Below, in pieces: positions 16,265-24,651 of a stretch of DNA of 64,000 nucleotides. The translations under genes were made by a program, and so were the position numbers. This DNA comes from Nocardia stercoris (GTDB lineage: Bacteria > Actinomycetota > Actinomycetes > Mycobacteriales > Mycobacteriaceae). Location: assembly GCF_003696265.1 (NCBI RefSeq), contig NZ_RFFH01000006.1:340892-404891 (forward strand). The letters are read 5' to 3'. The notes beneath the pieces were generated by a model. It worked only from the letters and a program-made list of their open reading frames with translations. It was not told the origin of the DNA and searched no databases. Position 1 is the first letter of the stretch; the number at the start of each line of letters is the position of its first letter.

Positions 16265-17976
16265 GAGGCACCTACCGCGGCGACGTCGACCTCGACCGGC
16301 ACGGTGAGGATCGTGTAGTGGCGTTCGGCCTGGATCCACAACCGGTAGTGGCCGGGGACCGGAAAGGTGAAGGTGAACGGGACATCCGGACCGTAGGCAG
16401 CCACGGTCTCGTCCGGCATGCTGTCGCCGTTGGTCGGCTGCATCAGCATGCGGCCGGATTCGCCTGGCGCCTCTCCCATCCCGGGCATGTCGGGCATGGC
16501 GCCGGAGCCCATCGAATGCGCGTGTCCCCAGACCGGGGCGCTCTGCGCGGCCGCCGCGATATCGCTGTCCGGGCCGAGCGGGCCGACGACGATCATGTGT
16601 CCCAGCATGCCGAGCCAGGGCTGCAGGTCGGGTGTGTCACCGAAATGTGCTGTGACAGTGGCCGGTACACCGGCAACCGGATTCGTGGCCCGCACTTGGA
16701 CGGAGGTCCCGGCAACCTCGGTGGTCGCCGTCCCACCGGATCCGAGCCGCAGTAAGGGCGCAATGTCCGGGACTTCGTTGCCACCGCCCGACGCCGCACC
16801 CGACACTCCGGCAACGGCTCCCGGGGCCGCTGTGCCCGCGGGCGCTCCCGGCGCCACCGTGCCCGGCGCGGGTATGCCCGGCGGCCGGGGAAACCGGCCC
16901 GCCGACGGTGCGACGCCCGAAAGCGCAGGGATGCTGCCCGGCCCCGCCGTGAATCCTGTTGTCACACGCACCGATTGCACGCCGCCACCGCGCCGGGCGA
17001 GTTCGACTCCCAGCGCGTAGTGGCCGGGTTCCGTTGGGGTGAAGTCGATCTCGTACCGGGCGGACGCGGTGCGGATCGGATGCAGATGCCACAGTTCGCC
17101 GCCGGGGCCGACGATCAGCAGGTGCACGAGCGCGTCGTCGTGCACCACCAGATCGTCGACGGGAGCCCCGGTCGCACTGTCGGACAGGTCGATTCGCAGT
17201 GTGCCGGATCTTCCCGCGACCGGGGTGCCCGCGGCGAGGCCCAATAGCACCGGTGGCCGCGAAAAGTCAGCGGACAGTGGGTGTCCCAGCGCATACGGAT
17301 CGGAGACGTCGTCGACACCGGGGTCCAACTGCACGCCGGGCTGAGGGGGCAGCGGCAGCGATGCCGACAGCACCGCGGCGGTCACCGCGACCGCGACCCC
17401 GGCGATCATGCCGCCGACCGGCAACAGCGCCCATACCGGCCGCGCCCGTACCGCCACCACCAGCGCCACCGGCAACAGCAGCCCGGCTACGACGAATCCG
17501 CCGTACACCAGTCGTTCCGGCGGCGACACCGTCTGCGCGGGCACCAGGAACGGAATCCGTGCAGTCCGGGTCCCGTCGGAAACGGTCAACTCCCACGGGC
17601 CCGGCCGATCGACCCGCAACGCGGCCGCGTTGTCGCCCGGCACATTCCGCAACTCGAGGTCCGCCTGCGACACCACTGCCCCCGGCGCGGGCGTCCGTGC
17701 CACCCGCGAGACCCCGACCGGTATCGCCGCCACGGTGAGCTTCCCGGCGGCGGTGCCGGCATGCGTCACCACCTCCACCTGCAGCGGCCCCGGCACCGAG
17801 ACCACGCGCCGCAGGATCACGGTCAACTCCCGCTCCCCCAAGGTCTGCGCCACCGAGACATCGCCTCCGACGGCCGGCGCGTCAGCGGAAACCGTTGGCG
17901 CGCAGAGAAAGAGCAGCAGACCGACCATCAGCACGACCACGGCCGACACCGACCGTCGACCACCTCGACCCGACAT
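16261..17976 (-). CDS. Envelope protein with Met/His-rich segment
   Basis: A 571-residue protein, first gene of the four-gene operon. It has a signal peptide (to about residue 32), an extracytoplasmic domain, two closely spaced transmembrane helices (about residues 160-210), then a large second extracytoplasmic part. That part holds an LWHLHPIRT segment in a beta domain (LVHDDALVHLLIVG), a long Pro/Ala/Gly-rich linker, and near the C-terminus a Met/His cluster (GHAHSMGSGAMPDMPGMG and RMLMQP). Such clusters are typical of copper(I)-binding envelope proteins; that is the only functional hint. The last strand pair, HYRLWIQAERHYTILTVPV, resembles the YtkA domain of the next gene. I prefer the ATG at 17976; GTG codons at 17988 and 17994 are alternatives. 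Confidence 0.6.
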   Translation of the reverse strand: MSGRGGRRSVSAVVVLMVGLLLFLCAPTVSADAPAVGGDVSVAQTLGERELTVILRRVVSVPGPLQVEVVTHAGTAAGKLTVAAIPVGVSRVARTPAPGAVVSQADLELRNVPGDNAAALRVDRPGPWELTVSDGTRTARIPFLVPAQTVSPPERLVYGGFVVAGLLLPVALVVAVRARPVWALLPVGGMIAGVAVAVTAAVLSASLPLPPQPGVQLDPGVDDVSDPYALGHPLSADFSRPPVLLGLAAGTPVAGRSGTLRIDLSDSATGAPVDDLVVHDDALVHLLIVGPGGELWHLHPIRTASARYEIDFTPTEPGHYALGVELARRGGGVQSVRVTTGFTAGPGSIPALSGVAPSAGRFPRPPGIPAPGTVAPGAPAGTAAPGAVAGVSGAASGGGNEVPDIAPLLRLGSGGTATTEVAGTSVQVRATNPVAGVPATVTAHFGDTPDLQPWLGMLGHMIVVGPLGPDSDIAAAAQSAPVWGHAHSMGSGAMPDMPGMGEAPGESGRMLMQPTNGDSMPDETVAAYGPDVPFTFTFPVPGHYRLWIQAERHYTILTVPVEVDVAAVGAS

Positions 17977-18213
17977 CGCCTCGTCCACCCTCACAACCGC
18001 ACCCCTACCGGAGATCGCGACAACCGCGCCCAGCCGCGCGCGCTCGGGTGTACGGAATCTGCCGCGAAAACGTGTACCACTGCGCGCTCGGCGACGCGGG
18101 TCCGGTGGCTCACGGGCGCATCCTAGGAAGCGTTCGGGGCGGGCGGCTTAAGGGCCGCTGTGAATCTCGGCTGGAGGACACCGTGAATATTGCTGCGGCC
18201 GGGGGCGACGGAA

Positions 18214-19452
18214 TTACACGAGTGGCCCGCCTCGGTCCTCACCGTGCGCCTCGCCGACCGAAACCGATGCCGCTGTGCCGGATCGGCGGGAGTCCGGCGA
18301 ATCGGCTTGCGTGTGCGGCCGAGTCACGAGGTAGAGCACCGACCCGACCACGAGTCCGGCCGTCGCCGCGACCGCGAATGCGCCGTGCACGCCGACGGTG
18401 TCGATGGCGATGCCGGCGAACGCGGCGCCGAGGGAGGTGCCGGCGGTCATGGCGCCCCCCTGCCAGCCGAGGGCTTCGCCGCGGCCGCCTTCGGGGACTA
18501 CCCGGCTGAGTTCGTCGACGCCGGCGGTGAGGGTCGGGGCGCAGAAGAATCCGGAGACGAAGGCCAGGGCGGTCAGGGTCACGGGGCCGGTGGCGAAGAT
18601 CAGGGGGTAGGTCACCAGGCCGAGGCCGGCCAGGAGCAGGTAGGTGGAGACCGGGCGGTGGATCGCGCCGTAGGTGAGGCCGCCGAGCAGGGAGCCGAGG
18701 CCCCAGATCGCCATGGTGAGGCCGAGCCAGCGCTGGTCGCCGAATCCGCGCATGGCGGCGACGACGGTCAGTTCGGTGCCGGCCAGGAGCACGGTGCTCA
18801 CGGCGGCGCCGACGCAGAGGGCCAGGAACGGGCCGCGCAGCCATTCGCGGCGCGGGACGGGCGGGGTGGTCTCGTCGTCCGAGCGCAGGGGCAGGTCGAC
18901 CAGCCACAGCAGGACCCCGCCGAGCACGTGCAGCGATTGCACCCCGAGCAGCACCCAGGAGGTGGGGAAGATTCCGATGGCGGCGACACCGAGGATCGGG
19001 CCGACCATGTAGGACATCTCGACGGTGACCGAGTCGAGGGCGAGGGCCGAGCGCCGCTCGTCCTCGGTGGCACCGGCCAGGACGGCTTGGCGCACGATGC
19101 CGAAGATCGGGATCTCCATGGCTCCGGCGGCGCCGGCCAGCAGGACCAGGCCCGGGTAGCCGGTGAAGGGCGCGATGGCCCAGCAGGTGCCGACGATCAG
19201 CAGCGAGGGCAGGATGGCTCGCCGCAGCCCGAGCCGGTCGACGAGGCGGCCGCGCCAGGGGCCGCTGAGCGCGGTGCAGACGGTGACGACGCCGACGAGC
19301 AGCCCGGCCTGGGCGTAGCTGCGGCCGAGGGTCTGCACGACGTGCACGGTGAGGACGACGCCGAGCGCGAAGAACGGGGTACGGACCAGCATTCCCAGCA
19401 CCAGCGCTGTGCGCACCGCGGGATTGGCCAGTACGCGCCGATACGACCTCAC
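18214..19452 (-). CDS. MFS transporter
   Basis: A 412-residue integral membrane protein with about twelve helices. The cytoplasmic loop 2-3 motif is GPWRGRLVDRLGLRRA, the MFS A-motif pattern (G-x-x-x-D-R-x-G-x-R-R). It ends with a hydrophilic tail of about 35 residues. The GTG at 19452 gives a sensible N-terminus (MRSYRRVLANPAVR) before TM1; an upstream in-frame ATG at 19647 adds a non-membrane, arginine-rich stretch that does not look coded. Substrate unknown. It diverges from the DUF4442 gene across 291 bp. Confidence 0.85.
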   Translation of the reverse strand: MRSYRRVLANPAVRTALVLGMLVRTPFFALGVVLTVHVVQTLGRSYAQAGLLVGVVTVCTALSGPWRGRLVDRLGLRRAILPSLLIVGTCWAIAPFTGYPGLVLLAGAAGAMEIPIFGIVRQAVLAGATEDERRSALALDSVTVEMSYMVGPILGVAAIGIFPTSWVLLGVQSLHVLGGVLLWLVDLPLRSDDETTPPVPRREWLRGPFLALCVGAAVSTVLLAGTELTVVAAMRGFGDQRWLGLTMAIWGLGSLLGGLTYGAIHRPVSTYLLLAGLGLVTYPLIFATGPVTLTALAFVSGFFCAPTLTAGVDELSRVVPEGGRGEALGWQGGAMTAGTSLGAAFAGIAIDTVGVHGAFAVAATAGLVVGSVLYLVTRPHTQADSPDSRRSGTAASVSVGEAHGEDRGGPLV

Positions 19453-19719
19453 TGTCGCGAGGGTGCCACAGAGCGTGGGGGTGTGGCCAGCGAATTTCCG
19501 GCCGGAAGGAGAGTCCCGAATCCACACCCAGGACGACGCTGGCCGGGGTGCGGGCTTCGAACACCCGGCTTGCAGGGGGTAGGCCGGGCTATCTGCGCGC
19601 CGACGGTGAGCGGTAGAGCCAGGGCCGCTCTGTGACGCGCACGACAACCATAGAGGAACGGTCGGTTTTCAAGGTTGTTTTCGGCGCATCCGATGGACCA
19701 CTGGCGAGAGGCAGCCGAA

Positions 19720-19743
19720 CTTACTCTGCAGTAAGATAGTGTC
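19720..19743 (+). promoter_or_regulatory. Operator overlapping the -10 of a probably leaderless gene
   Basis: CTTACT-CTGC-AGTAAG (19720-19735) is an inverted repeat whose right arm overlaps TAAGAT (19732-19737), a fair -10 hexamer. The ATG of the DUF4442 gene follows six bases later, so transcription would begin at or beside the start codon. No Shine-Dalgarno sequence is present, which fits a leaderless mRNA. A repressor bound here would block RNA polymerase. Confidence 0.4.
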
Positions 19744-20220
19744 ATGAGCAACGAGACCGCCACCTTCCGCGGCTGGAAGAAGCTGCCCGACAACCGAATC
19801 GGGCACACCCTGTTCTCCCTCGGGATGATCGCGCGAGTGCCGTACTTCGGCACCGTGGTGCCCAACGTGGTCCGGCTGGAGCCCGGCCTGTGCGAGGTGA
19901 CCGCCCCCAAGTGGTTCGGCATCCACAACCACCTCGGCACCTTCCACGCCATCGCGGCATGCAACCTGGCCGAGATCGCGATGGGCATGCTGGCCGAGGC
20001 CACCGTGCCCACCACGCACCGCTGGATTCCGAAGGCCATGAACGTGCAGTACCTGGCCAAGGCCGAAACCGGCCTGCACGCGGTGGCGAAACTGCCGGAG
20101 ATCCCCGACTTCGCCACGATCACCGAAGGCGTGGAACTTCCCGTCCCGGTGTCGATCTTCGACAAGCAGGGCTTGGAGGTCGTCCACGCGGACATCACCA
20201 TCTGGGTGACACCCAAGTAA
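19744..20220 (+). CDS. DUF4442 hot-dog-fold thioesterase-like protein
   Basis: A 158-residue protein of the DUF4442 family, hot-dog-fold proteins related to PaaI-type acyl-CoA thioesterases. The region NHLGTFHAIAACNLAEIAMGM matches the central helix and preceding loop, where the family has its catalytic Asn/His-Glu surroundings. The C-terminal strands end HADITIWVTPK. It is cytoplasmic. The natural substrate is not known for the family. It lies between a divergent MFS gene and a convergent secreted-protein gene and appears monocistronic. Confidence 0.8.
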   Translation: MSNETATFRGWKKLPDNRIGHTLFSLGMIARVPYFGTVVPNVVRLEPGLCEVTAPKWFGIHNHLGTFHAIAACNLAEIAMGMLAEATVPTTHRWIPKAMNVQYLAKAETGLHAVAKLPEIPDFATITEGVELPVPVSIFDKQGLEVVHADITIWVTPK

Positions 20221-20268
20221 CCGGGCCGGCGGTTCCGCACGGAAGACAGCGGCGCGCCTCCCGGATCG

Positions 20269-20306
20269 CGGGTCGACACCGGGACAGGAGCGCCGGCATC
20301 GACCCG
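20269..20306. terminator. Hairpin between convergent genes
   Basis: CGGGTCGA pairs with TCGACCCG, followed by a two-base internal loop and CCGG:CCGG, with a ten-base loop. It sits between the DUF4442 gene and the convergent secreted-protein gene and could end both transcripts. Confidence 0.4.
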
Positions 20307-20319
20307 GACAGAGCAGTTC

Positions 20320-20736
20320 CTACATCGGGCAGACGGTCCCGGGCGCGGCCGACGCCGAGGGACAGGGCAGCACACTGCCGAACGGCAGCTCCGCGCTCAG
20401 CGGCGGGATCCCGAAGCTCTCCAGCAGCTGGACCACCTGCAATGCCGCGGCGCCGGACTGGGTGATCATCATCGTGTTCACCCCACCCGCCGGTGCGGCA
20501 GCCGGGGTCGCCAGCGGGCAGACGATCAGCGGCGTGGCGACCGCGCCGGAGATGGGCGTGGGCAGCGGCGGGCAGGCGGGCTGCACCGACAGGGCACTCG
20601 AGCCGGCGGGGATGTACGCCGGGGAGGTGGCGATGTCGGCGGGAGCCGCGACGGCGGTGGCGGTGCCGGCCAGCAGCCCGAAACCGACGACGGCGAGGGC
20701 AACGGACAGACGACCTGTGTTCTGGAGCTTTGTCAT
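20320..20736 (-). CDS. Small secreted protein of unknown function
   Basis: A 138-residue protein with a clear signal peptide (basic MTKLQNTGR, hydrophobic core about residues 11-25, likely cleavage after AVA-A near residue 31). The mature part is Ala/Pro-rich with four cysteines, two in QPACPP and IVCPLA and two at the end (LPCPSA, GTVCPM). No known domain is recognisable. No Shine-Dalgarno sequence is visible before the ATG, and an AT-rich patch (TAATTA) lies about 10 bases upstream, so the transcript may have a very short leader. Confidence 0.65.
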   Translation of the reverse strand: MTKLQNTGRLSVALAVVGFGLLAGTATAVAAPADIATSPAYIPAGSSALSVQPACPPLPTPISGAVATPLIVCPLATPAAAPAGGVNTMMITQSGAAALQVVQLLESFGIPPLSAELPFGSVLPCPSASAAPGTVCPM

Positions 20737-20903
20737 GCCCGAAAAGGGTAATTAAACACGTTGGTCCGCATCGGTTTTCGACGCGGCGGACTGCGCCCGG
20801 TTCTCGAGTGGGCCAATCCTGGTGGCGCAATCGGCACAATGCGCCGCGAGCGGTTGCGAATGCCCTGCGCGACACCGTCACCCCGGCTGATTCAATGAGA
20901 GAT

Positions 20904-22079
20904 ATGAGTGCGCATCGTCTCCCGGACCCGGATGTCTGTGTCGTCGGACTCGGACCCACCGGACAGGCGCTCGCACACCGGGCCGTTCGCGCCGGGCTGA
21001 CGGTCGTGGCGGTGGACCCGCGCCCGGATCGGCTGTGGCCGCCGACTTTCTCCTGCTGGATCGACGAACTGCCCGACTGGCTGCCGCCCAGTGTGATCGC
21101 CCAGCGCATCGAGGCGCCGACGGTGTGGACGAAGACCGCGCACCGGATCGACCGGCCCTACTGCGTGCTGTCCAAGCCCGGACTGCGCGCCGCGCTGCCG
21201 CTCGACGACGCCACCGTGCTCGCGACGCGCGCCACGACCGTCGACGCCCACCGGGTGACCCTGGCCGACGGCACCGAGATCCGGGCCGGCGCGGTCTTCG
21301 ACACCCGTGGCCTGCCGAGCCCGGGGCCGCGCCGGACCGCCAGCGCGCACGGCATCTTCGTCGACGCCGAACTCGCCGCGCCCATGGTCGGCGACGGCGA
21401 GGGTCTGCTGCTGGACTGGCGGCCGGAGAACGGCGCCGGCCCCGGCGAGCCGCCGTCCTTCCTGTACGCGGTGCCGCTCGGTGACGGCCGGGTGATCTTC
21501 GAGGAGACCAGCCTTGGACTGCGCGGCGGGATGCCGCAGCGTGAGTTGCGCCGCCGCACCCTGAACCGGCTTGCCGCCCACGGCATCCGGCTGCGCGGCG
21601 ACGAACCGAGCGAGGCCGCGCACTACCCGCTCGATCAGCCGCCGCCCCGGTCCGGCGGCGGTGCGGTGCCCTTCGGTTCTCGCGGCGGGATGATGCATCC
21701 GTGCACCGGCTACAGCGTCGCCGATTCGTTCGCGTTGGCGGACACCGCGATCGAGGCGGTCCGGGCCGGAACCGATCCGGTGCGGGCACTGTGGTCACCG
21801 CAGGCGCGCCTGGTCTATTGGATGCGAATGCGCGGACTGTACGGACTGGGCCGGCTCACCACCGAGCAGTCGATCTCCATGTTCGAGGCCTTCTTCACCG
21901 CGACACCGCGTCAGCAGCGCGCCCTGCTGTCCGCGCACGACGACTACCGGGCGCTGGCCACCGTACTGTTCCTCACCGTGGCCCGCACCTGGCCGTTCCG
22001 CTGGCGCTACGACCTGGTCGGCTGGACGAACCGGAACCGCTGGGTGGACTTCGACTACAGCCAGTTCTCCAGCCAGTAG
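20904..22079 (+). CDS. Lycopene cyclase-family flavoprotein
   Basis: A 391-residue FAD-dependent cyclase of the CrtL/CrtY superfamily, which closes the ends of lycopene into beta rings. The N-terminal Rossmann motif is VCVVGLGPTGQALAHRAV with an acidic residue ending the second strand (VDPRPD). The family motif before the C-terminal third is GGMMHPCTGYSVADSF. The central region PSFLYAVPLGDGRVIFEETS is also typical. I start it at 20904, which has GAGA just upstream; an ATG nine bases earlier is possible. No other carotenoid genes are in the window, so the substrate is inferred from family alone. Its last 25 bp overlap the convergent SDR gene. Confidence 0.8.
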   Translation: MSAHRLPDPDVCVVGLGPTGQALAHRAVRAGLTVVAVDPRPDRLWPPTFSCWIDELPDWLPPSVIAQRIEAPTVWTKTAHRIDRPYCVLSKPGLRAALPLDDATVLATRATTVDAHRVTLADGTEIRAGAVFDTRGLPSPGPRRTASAHGIFVDAELAAPMVGDGEGLLLDWRPENGAGPGEPPSFLYAVPLGDGRVIFEETSLGLRGGMPQRELRRRTLNRLAAHGIRLRGDEPSEAAHYPLDQPPPRSGGGAVPFGSRGGMMHPCTGYSVADSFALADTAIEAVRAGTDPVRALWSPQARLVYWMRMRGLYGLGRLTTEQSISMFEAFFTATPRQQRALLSAHDDYRALATVLFLTVARTWPFRWRYDLVGWTNRNRWVDFDYSQFSSQ

Positions 22080-23092
22080 TTCCAGATCCGCGGCGCGTAC
22101 GCGGCCAGCGGCGGCACCTTGATATCGGTGCCGGCCAGCGCGTCGGTGGTGTTGGTGCAGCCGAACCGGCAACCGAACTCGCTGTGCTGCAGGATGTCCC
22201 GGGGCACGCCCAGCCAGCGCAGCAGTTGCCCGGCACCGGGCAGGCCCACCGACAGGTCGAGGGCGCGTTTGGGCAGCACCTCGAGCAGGTGCGGTGCGCC
22301 GGCCTGGTCGGCGAACACGTTCAGCGCGTCGACGGCGCTCTGCCGACGGGGATCCACCAGGTGGTAGGTGTCGGCACCGGGAACCGGGTGGTGCGCAATG
22401 TGATCCAGGGCCCGCACCACGAAGTCGACCGGCACCATGTTGGTTTCGCCGAGCCGAGGCACCAGGACCGGCAGCAGCCGCGGCAGCTGCGCCGCCACCC
22501 GCAGCGAGCGGAAGAAGTAGTAGGGACCGGTGATCCGGTCGAATTCGCCGGTGCGGGAGTTCCCGATCACGATGGAGGGCCGGTAGATCCGCCACGGCAC
22601 CCGGGTCTGCTCGCGCACGACCCGCTCCCCTTCGAACGCCGCGCGCTGCACCGGGGTCAGCAGCACCTGACCGATGTCGAACATGTCCTCGGTGAACAGT
22701 CCGGTCGTGCCGCCCGCCACCTCGACCGTCGAGACGTGGTGGAGCACACCGGCACTCAGCTGTTCGGTGACCGCGACCGCGGCAGCCGACCCGGCCGCGC
22801 CCGCGGCCCGGCCGGCGGCGAGGTGGAACACGTGCTCGATCGAACCACGATGCGCGGCAAGCCATTTCGGGTCCAGGCCGAGGTCGGGTGCGGTGAGGTC
22901 GCCGGGCACGGCGCGCAGCCGGTCGAGCACCGGCACCCCGCCGTTGCCCCAGGCCCGCACGTTGCGTTCGAAGCGGTAGGCCGCGTCCGCGCCGGGCTGC
23001 ACCAGCACATGGATCGGGCCGCTACGTCGCAGCAATTCGGAGACCAGGGCCCGGCCGATGCCACCGCTCGCCCCGGTAACCAGGTAACCCAT
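22055..23092 (-). CDS. Extended SDR / fatty acyl-CoA reductase-like protein
   Basis: A 345-residue NAD(P)-binding protein. The cofactor motif MGYLVTGASGGIGRALV is at the N-terminus. The stretch RIYRPSIVIGNSRTGEFDRI followed by GPYYFF is typical of the NAD_binding_4 (fatty acyl-CoA reductase-like) extended SDRs. Where the active-site YxxxK is expected, the sequence reads FEGER, so both catalytic residues appear substituted. The start at 23092 places the Rossmann motif at the very N-terminus; the longer frame to 23131 lacks a ribosome binding site. The 3' end overlaps the convergent lycopene cyclase by 25 bp. It is probably cytoplasmic; substrate unknown. Confidence 0.7.
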   Translation of the reverse strand: MGYLVTGASGGIGRALVSELLRRSGPIHVLVQPGADAAYRFERNVRAWGNGGVPVLDRLRAVPGDLTAPDLGLDPKWLAAHRGSIEHVFHLAAGRAAGAAGSAAAVAVTEQLSAGVLHHVSTVEVAGGTTGLFTEDMFDIGQVLLTPVQRAAFEGERVVREQTRVPWRIYRPSIVIGNSRTGEFDRITGPYYFFRSLRVAAQLPRLLPVLVPRLGETNMVPVDFVVRALDHIAHHPVPGADTYHLVDPRRQSAVDALNVFADQAGAPHLLEVLPKRALDLSVGLPGAGQLLRWLGVPRDILQHSEFGCRFGCTNTTDALAGTDIKVPPLAAYAPRIWNYWLENWL

Positions 23093-23371
23093 GCGGGTCA
23101 GGGTAGGCGGTAGGCGCAGGGGCCCGACCACCAGGGTTGCGAGCTATTCGCCGAACGCCCGATGTCGGACGCCAACCTGCGTTCACCGGCGCCGATCGCA
23201 CGTTCCGGCCACGATCGACGATCCGCGCCCGTTTCGGCAGTCGCGATCAACAACCGGCCCCTGTCGCCACCGTCGGGAGCACCGGACCGCGACCGCCGGT
23301 CCGCGAATTGTGGTTAACTTATCGGATCGGTAGGGGCTGCCGAGGGCAGCGGAGCCACAGAGGAGAGGTGC

Positions 23372-24589
23372 ATGAGCGCGGGGCGCACACGAGGAGCACC
23401 TGCGGTCGCACCACCCGACAGCACCGTGCGCCGACGCCCCAAGGACCGCAAGGCCCAGATCGTCCGCGTCGCCGCCCGCGCCTTCAGCGACCGCGGCTAT
23501 CACCAGGTCGGCGTCGACGAGATCGCCGCCGAGATCGGCATCTCCGGCCCCGCGCTCTACCGGCACTTCGCCAACAAGTACGCACTGCTGGTCGCCGCCA
23601 CCGAAGGCACCGCCACCGCACTGCTACAGGCCGCCCGGGCCGCCGACGACCCCGGCGCCACCCCCGAGAACCGGCTCACCGCACTGATCCGCGCCCTCAC
23701 CGAGACCATGATCGAGCTGCGCCGCGAAGCCGGGCTCTACCGCTGGGAACGGCGCTACCTCGCCCCCGAAGACCGTCTGCGCATCCGCGGCATCTACGTC
23801 GAGCTGCGCGAACTGCTGGCCGCACCGATCACCCTGCTGCGCCCGAACGACCCGCCCGAGGACATCGAACTGATCGTCATCTCGGTCTCGGCCGCCATCG
23901 GCAGCATCAACGCCCACCGCACCCAGCTGCCCAACGCCCGGCTGATCGATCTCATGCAGGAGATCTGCTGGTCGCTGCTGCGCACCGAACTCCCGCCCGC
24001 ACCCGGCGCACCCGACCCGCAGGAACCGGTACGCGGCCTGCCGCTGAGCTCCAAACGCGAGCAACTGCTGGCCGAGGCGATCCGCATCTTCGGCCGCAAG
24101 GGGTATCACGAGGCGGCGATCGAGGAGATCGGCGCGGCGGTCGGCATCAACGCCTCCAGCGTCTACCGCTACTTCAGCAGCAAATCCGACCTGCTCATCG
24201 CCGCGTTCCACCGCAGCGGGGAGCGGCTCGCCATCGCCAACGCCGAAGCGCTCTCCGAAGCGGTCAGCCGGCCCGACGCGGCGGTCCGGATCGCGGCCCG
24301 CTTCGCCCGCCTGACCTTCACCGTGCCCGAGATCCTGGCCGTGTACTTCAGCGAGTTCGCGCAGCTGCCGGCCGCCGATCAGCACCGGCTCCGCGCGCTG
24401 CAACGGCAGAACGTCCTGGAGTGGGCGCATCTGCTCGACGGCGATCCGGCCGAGGCCCGCTTCCGGGTGAACGCCGCCATCGGCCAGGTCCTCGACGTCG
24501 GCCGCCACACCCGCTTCGACACCCGGCCGGAGAACCTGGCCCGGGTCACTGCCTTGATGAGCGCGGCGCTGCTCGGAAACGCATCCTGA
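23372..24589 (+). CDS. TetR-family regulator with two DNA-binding domains
   Basis: A 405-residue protein made of two TetR units in tandem. The first HTH (about residues 28-72) reads GVDEIAAEIGISGPALYRHF, the second (about residues 228-275) AIEEIGAAVGINASSVYRYF. Each is followed by a helical ligand/dimerisation region, the first about 150 residues and the second about 125. Ordinary TetR proteins are about 200 residues with one HTH. The gene diverges from the SDR gene across 279 bp, which probably contains its operator. Possible targets are the SDR gene and itself. The convergent exporter genes follow after a strong terminator. Confidence 0.85.
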   Translation: MSAGRTRGAPAVAPPDSTVRRRPKDRKAQIVRVAARAFSDRGYHQVGVDEIAAEIGISGPALYRHFANKYALLVAATEGTATALLQAARAADDPGATPENRLTALIRALTETMIELRREAGLYRWERRYLAPEDRLRIRGIYVELRELLAAPITLLRPNDPPEDIELIVISVSAAIGSINAHRTQLPNARLIDLMQEICWSLLRTELPPAPGAPDPQEPVRGLPLSSKREQLLAEAIRIFGRKGYHEAAIEEIGAAVGINASSVYRYFSSKSDLLIAAFHRSGERLAIANAEALSEAVSRPDAAVRIAARFARLTFTVPEILAVYFSEFAQLPAADQHRLRALQRQNVLEWAHLLDGDPAEARFRVNAAIGQVLDVGRHTRFDTRPENLARVTALMSAALLGNAS

Positions 24590-24592
24590 TCC

Positions 24593-24639
24593 GACGCGTC
24601 AGGGCCGCCTGGATCGGATCCGGGCGGCCCTGACGCGTC
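24593..24639. terminator. Strong terminator between TetR and exporter genes
   Basis: GACGCGTCAGGGCCGCC (24593-24609) pairs perfectly over 17 bp with GGCGGCCCTGACGCGTC (24623-24639). It begins four bases after the TetR stop codon and lies 13 bp past the end of the convergent permease gene, so it can serve both. Confidence 0.8.
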
Positions 24640-24651
24640 GTCGTGCGGCTG

